Shown here one piece after another: positions 10,788 to 22,029 of a stretch of DNA of 64,000 nt. The position numbers and the translations under genes are program-made. The notes under the pieces are model-generated. The model did no database searches, had not been told where the DNA came from, and was given only the letters and a program-made list of their open reading frames with translations. The first letter of the stretch is position 1. Each line of letters starts with the position of its first letter. The stretch is from NCBI GenBank assembly GCA_027919835.1, contig JANVFP010000016.1, forward strand, positions 868,001 through 932,000, given 5' to 3'. Origin of the DNA: Lentinula raphanica. Its lineage: Eukaryota > Basidiomycota > Agaricomycetes > Agaricales > Omphalotaceae.

Positions 10788-13700
10788 ATGGCCATAGGAG
10801 ACGACTATTCCGACATCCTGGGGAGCGATACCCTTCCTATGCGCCAAAAACCCACACCCAATTCTTTCTCTTTCTCCTCGAAGACCGCCGTTACTCTTGC
10901 TCTTTTACTGGCTGGTTACATCATTGTTGCACGAGCTTGGAGATACATCCTCAAATGGCGCGAAAAATCATACCGACTGTGAGCTCCTTGTCATATATTC
11001 GTTTGTTCCTTTCACGAACTCGACTTTTCCAGTTCTCTGCGAAGAAGACACGGTATTCCAGACAATGACCATAGGCCTTTCAACGTCGCGTACGCGGCTG
11101 TACAACTGGCGAAGGAGCAGAAGGAGAAGGAAAATGCTAGGCTTCGACGAGCAGATCTCGTAGCGGCCTCAACACCAATTCGAGAAGCATCCCAAGACCA
11201 AGTCCGACATCGTCCAGGCAAGTCCCCTCTTTCCCCTTCCCCTAGTCGTGCCACTGATCTGCGTCCAGGAAACCAGCGAGGCCTTGACTCATCTCGGGCT
11301 GGTGCGCCGGTTGGTGGTCTTCCTGGCCGGTATAACCCGACATCTATGAACAGCTATTTATCGATGCCACCTGCACCGCAGTACGTCTCCTTAATACTTG
11401 ACTCAGATCGGGCTGGGACTTAACCTGTGGCTGTCAGATCTCAGTCAAATCGTGTCACCTTTGCTGATGGATTCAATACTAGTGCATCACCGCTCGACGT
11501 CCACGCTGAGCTCGCGAGCCCCACAAAACGTTCTGGGCGCAAGAGCTTAGGAATCCTCAAATCTGGTGACGATCGAAGGAAACGGGAACGTGCTTATGAT
11601 GATGAAGATGGGGACTTTGCCAAGAAAACTCGCCTAGAGAACGATGAGTTGATTGATGGAAATGAAGAGGCCGAGTGGCAGGACTCTCAAAGTTTGCGAA
11701 ATTTGGACAGCTCAAGAGTTTCGAAACGCGGACTAGGCGATGAGGACGACGAAGATATCGGGGTACTGAGAACATCGAGAGGGAAGAGGCAGCGTAAAGT
11801 ATCCGCTGAAAAAGGGTCCCCGCGTCATCACGCTATGGATGTTGACGCACCGAGTGAAACCCTTAAGTCTTCATCCAGAGGCAAAAAACGCGATCGCGAC
11901 GAAGCTGGCTCGACTTACGGTGGAGAATTGGAAGAGCAGGATGATGACGCAGAGTTTAACGTTGCAGAAGACAAGGCACACCGGAAAAAGAGACGGAACA
12001 AAAGAAGATCGGACGCCAACACTATCTCTCGAGGCAAGAAGCGAGATAGAGATCTCGAAGATGAATTGGGTGCCAGTGACGACGAAACAAACCTTACCTC
12101 CCAGCGAATTCTCAGGAAGAAGAGAGGCAAGCGGGTGTTGGATGAAGAAAAACTCAGCGATGTCTCCATGGAGGATTCTTCAAGCAACACCAGTACAAAA
12201 GGTAGAAAGATCGGAGAGACGTGGACGACCAATGGTGTCCAGTACAAAATCGGTCCCAACGGTCAGCGTCTACGTTTCGAACTTGTCAAAAAGGCTAGGC
12301 AAAAATTCGTCATGGTGAGTCCTTTCTAATTTATGCTATTGAGCACTATCCAAACATTTTGTCTCGTAGCCCATCGATTCTGTTCATCCTGATCGCAAAG
12401 CAAATTTGGAAGTCTATGTAGAAGCCTGGCTGACAGAAGAGGAGTATCTTGAAGCCAAGGCCCAGCATTTGCTCTCCTGGCAGGAATCACCCAAAAGCTC
12501 CACCGAACCTGAAACTCCTCCGCCTTCCACCCCTGTGAGTATTCAATCTATTCATCCTATCTCTAGTTCTAACATTTACCTCCAAGACCATGTCGTCTGC
12601 ACCTCGTAGCGGCAAGCATCTCCTCTGGGATTCCACCATGAACACCCCTCCATCCCAGCCTCAAGACAACCCTTTTGAAACCGCCAAGAGTGTTACACAA
12701 CAGCTGGCGACCACCAACACTGCTGCCGCTAGCAGACGTATTGCCTCTGCCGTCCGCAGTACGTCCGGCGGTAGTAAAGGTCTCAGTAGTAACATCGTTC
12801 CACCTAGCCCTGGCCTCATGGAAAGTACAAACATGCGAAGCCCTCGGACATACAAACAATTCTCTAAGTGGGAGAAACAAGACCTCGAGGCAAAGGCTAT
12901 GATGCGCATGCGTGAAGCTAACCGTAAGAAGGAGGAAGAGCAAGCGAAAGAGTCTGCCCCGTCTGCAGTGCCGAAGATTACATTGACGCCTGCTGCAGAA
13001 AGTGGCTCTGCTCCGAAACCTCCTACGTTCTCTCTTCCAACAACAACGGCCACCACTTCTAAGCCTTTGTTCAACGCTCCTGCCACAAGTTCGCCTTTGG
13101 CTGGTGGAGAAATCAAGGCCGAGGTTGCCAAACCTTCTTCCTCGGCCACGCCTTCGTTTTCATTTGCGAAACCTAGTCCTGCACCTGCTCCCACGCCTGC
13201 ACCTGCCGCAGTACAGACACCTGCCAATTTCGGTTTCCAGAATCCTAGCACAGCAACTGTTCCAAACACGAATCCAGCCAAACCCCCGGCTTTCTCATTC
13301 GCACCTCCTGCGGGCGCAAACGACGTTGCTGCCACTGACAAGGCGAAACCCGCTTTTGGTCTCGGTTTCCCTTCCTCGGGGCCTACAGTCTCCCCAGCAT
13401 CTCAACCCGCTGCCTCGTCTTCTACTACTACGAGCAATGCCGCGCCTTCTTCGAATCCTGCACCGCCGAAGTTCGGCTTCAACATGGCGCTTAAACCTGC
13501 TGCGGCTCCAGAGCAGAACAAGGGTATCACTTCCTCGAGTGATGCACCTTCCAGCGGTGGTGGATCGTTGATTTCCAGGCTAGGAGGTACTGCTACCCCT
13601 TCTCAAGGCAATGCGATGACCTCGACGGCACCTGCTTTCTCCTTTGCTCAGTCTGCAGCACCATCCGCGTCTAACGCTGCTCCTTCGTCTTCGGCGTCTG

Positions 13701-14989
13701 GTGCAGCCTTCCCGACTGTAGCCTCCTCGTCTTCTCCTTTCGGCGGTACACCATTGTTCACAACTACACAGCAGTCATCACAACCTTCCGCTGCTGCTCC
13801 GACCACTGCTGCTGCTGCACCAGTTAAGTTCAACTTCGGTGTGAACAAAGCTGCCTCAAGTGCATCATCGCCATTTGGAAATACCGACGCTGGTAAACCA
13901 ACTATGACAACTACGACGCCTTCGTCTTTGAGCGGTGCTCTGAATCCGGTGCCCACTGCTTCTAATACCACTAATCCTTCACCTTTTGGCTCTAAACCTC
14001 AAGAAGGATCCGCACCGCCAGCGCCCAAGTTCAACTTTGGCGTGAATGCTCCGTCATCTTCAGCCTTTGGAGTGGCACATAGTAATACGACTTCTTCACC
14101 GTTTGGCTCGGGGAACAAGCAGTCTGAAGAAGGGTCCAAGCCATCCCCATCGCCAGCACCTATATTCGGCTCAGGTACACCTGCTTCTTCTTCGTCCAGC
14201 GCTGCACAGAATCCTTTTGGTGTAAGCCAGCAATCAACTACGTCGACTGCAGCTTCCTCTTCTACCCCTTCACCTTTCGGGACCAGCTCTGCGTTCGGTG
14301 GAAACTCTGCGTTCGGAAACGGGAATACGGCGTCGAATAAAAATGATACTTCTTCCAAGTCTGCGTTTGCATTTGGTTCATCTTCAAATCCATCGCCGTT
14401 CGGTGCTGTTTCGACGGGGAACAACGTTTTTGGAGGTAACCCCAGTCCCTTTGGTGTCAAACAGGCTAGTTCAGATGCAACAAAACCAGCAGCAGCGCCT
14501 TCCGTGTTCGCCAAACCATCAGAAACACAGAGTGCTGACTCACCTAACAAGGCCGCCTCTCCGTTTGGCGCACCCGCGCCTGCTTCTTCGTCGACTGCCC
14601 CGTCTTTCTCTTTCAACAATACGTCCAATGCTTTTGGTACTCCAGCGGCCAAACCAGCTGGAGAGAGTGAAAACAAGTCAGCGTTCACGTTTGGCTCTTC
14701 AAGTTCTGCAGCTCCTGCTTCGTCAACCCCTGCAGCTGCTAGCGACAAAGCAAACTCCGCTTTCTCTTTCGGGAGTAGCACTTCGCCTGCGGGAACACCT
14801 GCTAAAACAGCCTTCTCATTTGGTACAGCTGCTGCACCGTCTGGTACCAATAACGCCACAGGAAGTGCCTTTGCGTTTGGGACGCCGGCAGGTGGTGCTC
14901 AGACGAACTCGATATTCGGTGGAGGTTCCTCGACACCTTCCGCGTTCTCGTTTGGCAGTAAGCCTGCGGGTTCGGATTCTGCGAATTAA
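10788..14989 (+). CDS. FxFG nucleoporin with N-terminal membrane segment (POM121-like layout)
   Basis: Five exons (10788-10978, 11033-11380, 11438-12314, 12370-12534, 12587-14989) give about 1327 residues. In order: a short N-terminus; a hydrophobic segment at residues about 33-50 (AVTLALLLAGYIIVARAW) followed by basic residues; a charged region with several NLS-like clusters (GKKRDRD twice, RKKRRNKRRSD, RKKRGKR); a conserved-looking block around VQYKIGPNGQRL and MPIDSVHPDR; a TYKQFSKWEKQDLEAKAMMRMRE helix; then a long Ser/Ala/Pro/Thr-rich tail full of FSFG, FGxxxS, SPFG and KFNFG repeats. This is the composition of a nuclear-pore barrier protein. The domain order (membrane segment, NLS region, C-terminal FG) resembles vertebrate POM121, while the repeats resemble Nup1/Nup153. 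Antisense open frames in the FG part are composition shadows. Orthology is unproven. Confidence 0.8.
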
Positions 14990-16238
14990 ACGCCCGTTCT
15001 CTTTTGATTTTTGACAAACTAAGTAGTTTTTATTGTTGTCTATGTGCAACCATGGGGTTTCTGCATCATTCAAATCACTGCATTTCCGTACTTTCTCGGA
15101 TAGTGTACGTTTCGCATATTGTACCTAATAGCATTCATCGCATTTTGGATAAGTATGAGTTCCCGACCTGGGTCCATACAACCAAGACCTAACTAGAACT
15201 TGTTATGTATACAAGGGTATACGCTTCAGCGGCGCTTAATCTAAGTATGTGTTTCAAGACTTTGCATCTTGTTCTCGTACCAGCGACATGACTGATTCTG
15301 AAGATATCCATCGCGCACAGCATATTGGTATACGCTTCGGCGCTTGGTATGCGTTTCAAGACTTTGCATCTTTGTTCTCGTACCAGCTACATGATGACTT
15401 TGCTGATTCTGAAGATATCCGTCACGCATGACAGTGGACACAGCATATTGTCTTTCAAGGCCGATAGATGCCCAGAAACTAACAGGCTATCCCAGACTCG
15501 ACCTCTTATACTCCTCTTATTCGAGCTTGATGAACTGCCTGAGATTTTAATTCTACTCAAGTCGCAAGCACGTCGTTCTGATCTAGGATCTGCACAAGCT
15601 TGAAAGCTGAAACCGTATCCATCGTTACTCATACCAGTGTACGTCCAATGTGTCTCTGACTCTCTGTTGTTGTTGCCGTTTAACCTGACTTGAAATAGAA
15701 AAGGATTCGTTGATAGAATTGATCAACCCGTTCTCTAATATCACGATTCACTGATACAACTTTACAAGGTTATAGATTTTCTGGTTCTCTACCATTCTTC
15801 ATCAGCTTATCATCAGCGCCAGGTTCTCATTGATCAAGGAAGGATCATCCACATATATAACATGAGCGCAAAAGGACACGGGACGAGTGTTTGTTTTTCT
15901 TCTCTTCGTTCTTTTGCTTTTTGGAACTTGTTCTTTCTTTCTCGTTCCTTTTGGGCACAGGCAGCTCTCCTCTACTGAAAGCTTTTTTCTGATTGTCTTC
16001 TTCATTCCTCGATGGCTGAGCCTAAACATTCATCTTCAAACCCTACTGCTATACCCATCACATTTGGATATGGTGATAACGATTCTTCGAGGAAAGGTGA
16101 AGGGATTTGCATCTAATCGAAAGACATTCTACTCATTCCACATGGGTAGATGAATTTTATAGTCCGGAGAAGGTTTTTGCGCCCGTAGCACAACCTACAA
16201 CATTGACTTCTCGGGAGCTTCATCCAATCTTTGATACC
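14990..16238. other. Intergenic with tandem repeat and degenerate upstream block
   Basis: No intact gene. It holds the nucleoporin 3' UTR, an imperfect duplication at about 15214-15455, and from about 15880 a block resembling the region upstream of the second membrane-protein gene (shared TTTTGGGCACAGG / CTTGGGCACAGG and CGATGGCTGAG pieces near 15950-16020 and 23840-24000). Confidence 0.5.
15214..15455. repeat. Imperfect tandem duplication, unit about 115 bp
   Basis: Two copies begin with GGTATACGCTTC (about 15214 and 15331) and share GTTTCAAGACTTTGCATCTT, CTCGTACCAG and CTGATTCTGAAGATATCC. A further CAGCATATTG follows each copy. Non-coding. Confidence 0.7.
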
Positions 16239-17150
16239 ATGAGATGGATGTGTGCAGCTTCCCATATCGGTCTGATTGTGCTACTAGTCTCGTTTGCTGT
16301 CCGGCGCCCTGACAGGGATAACTCCAACATTATATCCTTCGGGAGCCCAGTCTTCAATGTAACAGATCCTGTGGATGCTGACATTGGACAAACCCTTCAA
16401 TCAGCCGTCAAGATAGGGTTTGGCTGGATTGTCACCGTACGCTGTCATTCCTACATTACCTTCTAGACATTGACCTTCATTACAGGGTTGGACCATTCTC
16501 TTAACGTTGACGACTCAAAGGTTGGCCCTTCGACGGCAACTTAACCTTTACAACAGCCTCACTGCAAAGCATGATGCTAACGAAGCCTGGATGGGTCTCG
16601 GATCGTCACTTATGGCGGCCCTCAAATGGAGACAGCTAGGATTCACCGAAGCTCGAAACTCTTTATTTATTCCGCTCCTGTATCTTGCCGGGATTGCCTC
16701 ATTACACTCTGTTGGCACAAGCATGTTCGGCTTAGTACAAAAAGAAATCACTAGGCCCTTTTCGTTCACATCGCAGGGATTGCCCGACTTTACAGTCACG
16801 GCTAGAAACGCGCTGGGGTACGTGCTCACGAAACTCATTAACCTTTGGAAAAAATACTTACTGTTTGAGCAAGGGGGTCAGGTGCTTTGTTGACCATGCT
16901 TTCACTCGACGATCTCGACTTTCCTGGACTTGCTCCCGGGGGTATAGGCGTCACTTACGACATTCCTATGAACGTTTCGCAATTTCCCCTGAGTATTCGA
17001 GAAGTTAACGTTACAGCCACATATTTCAACGTCACCTGCGGGTCGTTGTCTGGTTCCGTTCAGAATGTGACTGACAATGGACCAGCATTTTTCTTCGAGC
17101 CTGGCTTTGGATTGGAGAACACCGTGTTGCCGGGTTTAGATATGTTTCCG

Positions 17151-17176
17151 TATGGGCATAATACTGGGTAAAAAAT
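17151..17176 (+). repeat. Left terminal inverted repeat (26 bp)
   Basis: Perfect inverted match to 19720-19745. Six A residues then T close the matching part; the next base differs (A here, C in the reverse complement of the right end). Confidence 0.93.
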
Positions 17177-17249
17177 AAAATGAACTTACTTGGAACACAA
17201 GTAGTGACCAACTCCTTGGAAACATCCAGGTTGAGTCTTTGAATGAGTC

Positions 17250-17365
17250 CACACAGGTAGTTTGAGTTTTGAGTTCACACAGGTTGACCAAGGTTGGAGT
17301 TCACACAGGTTAATCGAGCTCGAATTTGCACAGGTTAACCAAGTTTTGAGTTCACACAGGTTAGA
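17250..17365 (+). repeat. Left subterminal CACAGGTT cluster
   Basis: About five copies of CACAGGT(T) at a spacing of about 26 bp, each mostly preceded by GAGTTCA. The motif recurs inverted near the right end. It is a probable transposase-binding array. Confidence 0.75.
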
Positions 17366-19100
17366 TAGTAAGCTTACCGGGCACACTCAGGCATCCAATT
17401 TAAACTTCTTCATTCCTGCATGAATAATGAACAGTGACTTCAGGTAGCTTAGTTTGTCAGCACTTGGCGAGAGTTAGATGACGGAAAGAATCTGAAAAAA
17501 TGTACTTCTTCTGCCCAAAAAGGAAAGGAAATACATTGTAGTGCTACAACGACAGTGACCGAGCCTCAAACTTCAGTGAGCTCACAGTGCTTTGTCATAA
17601 CCCTATCCTGGGGGCACCAGTAAGGGAAACAGTTCTACTCCCACGGGCCACAGTAAGGAAAACACAGTTACTGAGCGCTGAGCTCACCTATCAGTATTTC
17701 TCTCTCTAAGACAATCACAAGGACTGTGAAGATGAGGACCGCAGGATAACAAATATACAGAGACAAGAATAGCAGATAGTTGAGTCAACAGAAGTAGGGA
17801 AGGACTTGAGTTGACTCGACAAGTGCCGGGACTCAGATCGACGTAGATAGTGTTGACCCGGTCATTGAAGGTCACCGATCTGAATGCATAAGCAACAGGC
17901 AGAAGCGGGAAGGGAGTCTTCAGTTCCGGATTTCTTGGGAGCCCAGTTATCGATGGGGATGCAGGTAAGGTGTAGCACAGTAGAGGTCGGCAAGAAGCGA
18001 ATCCAAGTGTATCAAAGTAACAGCGAGTCGTTTGTAGTGACGACGACTCGCCAACCATAGTTCGTTTTGGAAAAAAAAACAAGGATTCGGATAACGGAAC
18101 CGCTGCGTTAACACCTTCAGGAGTCTGGGGTGACCGACGTTACGCCCGCTAGCCCGCTAGCCTCGATAGGTTTGAAATTAGTCAAAGAAACAAAAGAATC
18201 TTTGTTAGGGAGTTTCTCGATGACGGGGTAGCGTGGTGAGAATGGAAGAACAAAAATAAAGCAGAGCCGAGACCTTTCTGAGTCCAGCGGGACACTCATC
18301 ATGTCAACGTGTCTGCTGTAGTGAAGGGTGAATAGTCGAGTATGTCGGCACTGAACCTTCTAAAATAGTTGTGGACGGTAACACTTTGTTTCGGCAGCTG
18401 ATGTTGTGGATGAGTTGAATCTACGAGCCATAGACAGATGATGATCAGCGCCCTCCGGAAGAGGAGCGGACGTCAAAGAGAAACATGGAACGACATACAA
18501 CAGGTGATGCATTGATGGACAGTGGGAGTGGGGATGGTTTCAGTCTTTGAACAATTTTGAGTACAATTTTCTTTGAATTTTAACAATAACAAGGCAGAGG
18601 CTTCGAGTCCGGACCGCCACCAGAGCTTTTCACCTTGAGCAAATGAAGAGAGGATGAAGGACCTCTTTGGACCTTGGCAAGGGGGGAATGTGTCAAGCGG
18701 AAACCCGATGAAGAGCCCGAGCTGACTTTGAGTTCACTGTCATGCTACTCTTCTCGACAATCATTGAATTTGCTGTTCCACTCTTACGGACATTATAAAT
18801 GTATGCCCGTGAGCTGCAGAACTGTGAACGCAGACGCAATCCTTGTAAGGAAGCATGTGATTTGGTGTTTAGGTTCCTGTTCAGTGGTGCTATTGGGTGA
18901 CGGGTCCAAGGCAAGGTTAATCTTGGTAACTATAAGGGCGGGGAACATGAAGGTGAATGAAGAGGAAGCGAATCCAATAGACTTGGGGGCAAGGATTGTT
19001 GAGCTACAGTTGAGGAATCAAATTCATGATCTCAAAGTCAAAGAGCAATTGGAACATAACTTCAGCTCTTGTAGAGCCTTGATATTTTTGCATTCATTCC

Positions 19101-19240
19101 TTGAGCCTCAGTCTTCCCTCTCAAGCCTCAGTCTTCCCTCTCAAGCCTCAGTCTTCCCTCTCAAGCCTCAGTCTTCCCTCTCAAGCCTCAGTCTTCCCTC
19201 TCAAGCCTCAGTCTTCCCTCTCAAGCCTCAGTCTTCCCTC
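19101..19240 (+). repeat. 20-bp tandem repeat, 6 perfect copies plus a variant
   Basis: The unit TCAAGCCTCAGTCTTCCCTC is repeated head to tail without change from 19121 to 19240, with one variant copy before (19101-19120) and a degraded one after. Because 20 is not a multiple of 3, the open frame across it cycles through a 20-residue peptide repeat, a by-product rather than a domain. Confidence 0.93.
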
Positions 19241-19575
19241 CTTGAGTCTCAGCCTTCCCTCCTTACTCTGGTGAACGGGGAGCAGAGTCAACGGTAAGTA
19301 GGAAAGGAGGCAGAAGCGCCCGTGGACAGCGTTCAGGACCCGAGGGAATTTCGGATTTTCTGGAGCCTCGGTCTAGGGTTATGACAAAGCACGAGAACTT
19401 TTCGCCGGCTTTTAAGTTTTCGCTCGCCGTTCTTGTAGAGCTACCAGAAGTTTCCTCTTTGGGAAGAAGCCCTCCAGAGTATTTAGAGAGCTAAAAGAAA
19501 AGGGCCATATTGATAATGAGGAGCTGCACCTACTGTGAACTAAGTTCTCAACCTGGTTGAACAGTGCCCACTGGC

Positions 19576-19710
19576 AACCTGTGCAAGTGGGCAACCTGTG
19601 CGAGTGCAGATTCAAGTTGTAGCAGGTTGCTCAGAAATCTCGTAAGTGATGGTGCTATTACAAAGAAGCAGTGAACCTGCTCGAGATCTTAAGAAAAAAG
19701 TGAACCTGTG
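19576..19710 (-). repeat. Right subterminal AACCTGTG cluster (inverted)
   Basis: AACCTGTG at 19576, 19593 and 19703 and AACCTGC at 19674 are the reverse complement of the left CACAGGTT motifs, so the two ends are organised symmetrically beyond the terminal repeats. Confidence 0.75.
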
Positions 19711-19719
19711 CAGGATTGA

Positions 19720-19745
19720 TTTTTTACCCAGTATTATGCCCATAT
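19720..19745 (-). repeat. Right terminal inverted repeat (26 bp)
   Basis: Exact reverse complement of 17151-17176. It contains TTTTTTACCCAG, which also reads as a polypyrimidine tract plus a 3' splice site on the + strand. Confidence 0.93.
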
Positions 19746-21258
19746 TTCCGAATACCCTTTGTAAGTCATATCAACCCTTCTTGGATAATGCTCACACTGT
19801 GTTCACAGCGCAGCACAGCGTGGCCATCAGACCCGCGCCATGGGGCCCTTCGTTCACTGGCATTGTGGTAAGGATGTTGAGCCGTCCTCAGTCAAATAGA
19901 TGTTGAACTTGTTTGTTGCTAAGGATGATGATTTGGCATCATGGCCCAGCTCTATTCTCGTATTCACGACCGTTCCTGTGCTCGATTCTTTCAATACAGC
20001 GATCGAACCAGTGCCGGTTAGTCCACCGATGACCTGTAAGCAACGATCAGTTATTTTTTTGCCAATTATCTAAGTTTGATGCTTAGACATTCCACAAAAC
20101 CAAAACGTCAGCTCCCGCACATCCCAGATCACTGCACTCGCTTGTAATTTGACCGTGGACACCCTGCCGAACAATGTTACCATTGATCCTATTAGCAACT
20201 CGTTGTTCAGTACCATCGACCAAGCAAGTAAGGCTTCAGCTGAGTTAAGGGCATTTCCACCTATGATCCGCACAACTCCTATGGATGTTTTTGACTCGCC
20301 TGAGGATGCTTTAGTTTCTCTCGTGAGTTGTAAACAGTCTGCACAACTTGCGATAATGATTGTGATTTCAATATCCTGTCTTTGCATATGAAGTGGAGCT
20401 TATTACCTATCGCTTCGGTTTCTCCATTATCCGATCAAGTATCCAATCTGTGTACGCCAGATAATTCGGCAGATACTTGTGGAAGCTTGTATGAACCAGA
20501 ACAGTATGTTCATCTTCTTGTCTATAGCGAGGCGGATTCATTAACTTTGGCTACTCGTTCACTTGATACAGGTTCGTGATGGAAAGTTTGAACATCTTCC
20601 CAGACCTTCTGCTACCTTCGACTTCGAACAATGTCTCGAGTATCGACCTCGCTGAACTGGAGAACCTACTTTCCCGTATGACCGCGATTGAAATTTGGGC
20701 AGGTGGGTTCAAAAGTTGCATTCTATCATGACATATTCTGATCTCTTGCGGCTGTCAGAGGGTCAAGGAAATGACCTGAAGTTTGCTAATCAGATCTCGA
20801 CCGCAGAAGGCGCGACTACAGGCAAGACATTTGTCACTCATAACAACCAAGTGGGATTCACCGAGTTTGTTTTGGTCTTTGCAGTGAGTATCAGTCGTAC
20901 CTGATTTGTGAGTTGAGAATCTCATCAGCTTTCAGTTCAATCGCACACAGGTACTACCATCCTTCTCGAGCGTTTGTGACATCAGAGCTCTAATTTCGTT
21001 CAGTTGCTTGCTGTTATTGGCATAGTGGTCGCTCTGCTCTTACTAGCTACACCATCCCTACTGGATAATAACAGCCTGAAGATAGACTCTATCGGTATTT
21101 TGCAGATGATCTGGCTTGCAAATGATCATCCAGAACTTCAGCAGTCAATCACCAAGCTCGACGATCCATCGACAGATGACCTTCGGAAAGCAGGAATGTC
21201 GATCAGACGCAACTTCCATACTCACAACACGGAGAACTCTCCTCAACAAACTTGCTAG

Positions 21259-21574
21259 ACAATAGTTCGTACACACGTTCTCTTGTATTGTATTAATTCG
21301 ATTCACACCGACTCTTTAGAGGAGGGTTTTGTGGTGTTCAAATGTCGAAAAATTCTGCAATTATATTGTATTGTATTGATTAATTCGATTCACAAGGTGG
21401 AAGTCAGGCGGTCTTGAAATTGCGGGGTTCCTGCTTTGACATTTACCAGAGTCCTTGCTGGCTCTCTGGGGAAAATACATGCTATTGGAAAAAGAATCAA
21501 TTTGACAAGATAGTATCTGCAAGCTTTAGCGAGAACCAACGTCGTTGTACAACAGGTGTCACAACATAGCAATA
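21259..21574. other. 3' flank of membrane-protein copy 1
   Basis: Non-coding. It resembles the 3' flank of the second copy (26667-26944), for example the shared ACTTGTCACTTCTTCACC at the boundary with the nucleoporin relic. Confidence 0.6.
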
Positions 21575-22015
21575 TGACTTGTCACTTCTTCACCATTTGG
21601 CTCGGGGAATAAGCAGCTCGAAGAAGAGTCCAATTCCTCTACATCGCCTCTGACATCCATATTTGGCTCGGGCGCACTTGCTTCCTCTTCATACGGGCCT
21701 GCATGACAAAATAATTAAGGTGTAGGGGTCAACTGTCGGTCACGTCGACTGCAGCTTCCTCCGCTACCCTTCCACCTTTCCGAACCCGCATGATGATTGT
21801 GTTCGGGAAGGGGAATACGTGTCGAATCAATATGATCCTTATACTAAGCCTGCATCTGCGTTCAGTTCGTCGTCGAGTCCTTCACCGGTCGGTGTTGTTA
21901 CGACGGGAAACAATGCTATTGGCCCTATAGCCCTTTGGTGTCGAACAAGCTAGTTCCGACGAAGAGCCTTCCGTGTTCTCTAAATCATTAGAAACGCAGA
22001 GTGCTAAGAAGTCTC
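21575..22015 (+). pseudogene. Decayed copy of the FG-nucleoporin C-terminal region (relic 1)
   Basis: Nucleotide-level similarity to the nucleoporin exon around 14093-14540: it opens with TTCTTCACC.TTTGGCTCGGGGAA and continues through a GTCGACTGCAGCTTCCTC piece to AGAAACGCAGAGTGCTAA. Frames are broken by indels and stops. It lies directly behind membrane-protein copy 1, as relic 2 does behind copy 2, so gene and relic were duplicated as one block. Confidence 0.82.
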
Positions 22016-22029
22016 TATGAGTAACTTAA

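Larger units (their letters stand above)
17151..19745. mobile_element. DNA transposon-like insertion with 26-bp terminal inverted repeats
   Basis: The left end (17151) starts TATGGGCATAATACTGGGTA and the right end (to 19745) carries its exact reverse complement, 26 of 26 bases. It is flanked on both sides by TTTCCG (17145-17150 and 19746-19751), present once at the same place in the paralogous gene, so TTTCCG is a 6-bp target duplication. Subterminal CACAGGTT motifs lie in one orientation at the left (17250-17365) and inverted at the right (19576-19710), as for transposase-binding sites in hAT/CACTA-like elements. The 2595-bp interior has no recognisable transposase; the open frames (17684-18082, 18674-19297) are low-complexity or repeat-driven. 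It is probably non-autonomous. A 6-bp duplication is not typical of the common superfamilies, so the class is left open. Confidence 0.88.
16239..21258 (+). pseudogene. Multi-exon membrane protein copy 1, interrupted by a 2.6-kb element
   Basis: The gene starts with MRWMCAASHIGLIVLLVSFA and ends with IRRNFHTHN-x(n)-QQTC at 21258. It aligns exon by exon with the intact copy at 24228-26666, keeping every frame and splice site. Hydrophobic segments lie at the N-terminus, in GWTILLTLTTQ, in PLLYLAGIASLHSV and in the last exon (LLAVIGIVVALLLLA), so it is a multi-pass or multi-anchored membrane protein with N-glycosylation sequons. The family resembles lineage-expanded mushroom membrane proteins of unknown function. 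In its third exon a terminal-inverted-repeat element (17151-19745) splits the codons after TTTCCG, adding a stop within the repeat. Everything after the element stays open (no other break seen), so the insertion is young, or is tolerated by splicing. A 15-nt exon (TTC..CAG) precedes the last exon in both copies. Confidence 0.8.

Noticed and set aside
12406..12609. Nucleoporin locus as two separate genes (basic protein, then FG protein from ATG 12590)
   Set aside because: A normal intron (12535-12586) joins the parts in frame and the alternative reading ends shortly after. A start at 12590 is kept only as a possible isoform.
13999..14859. Long minus-strand open frames opposite the FG nucleoporin (also 12661-13341, 13648-13971)
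   Set aside because: The Ser/Ala/Pro/Thr-rich sense codons create open antisense frames. They have no start context or introns and mirror the FG repeats.
19121..19240. CRISPR-like array
   Set aside because: The repeats are directly adjacent with no spacers; it is a simple tandem repeat in a fungal transposon-like element.
18674..19297. Open frame of about 207 codons inside the transposon-like element as a real gene
   Set aside because: Most of its C-terminal half is the 20-bp tandem array read in cycling frames. There is no domain and no sign of a transposase.
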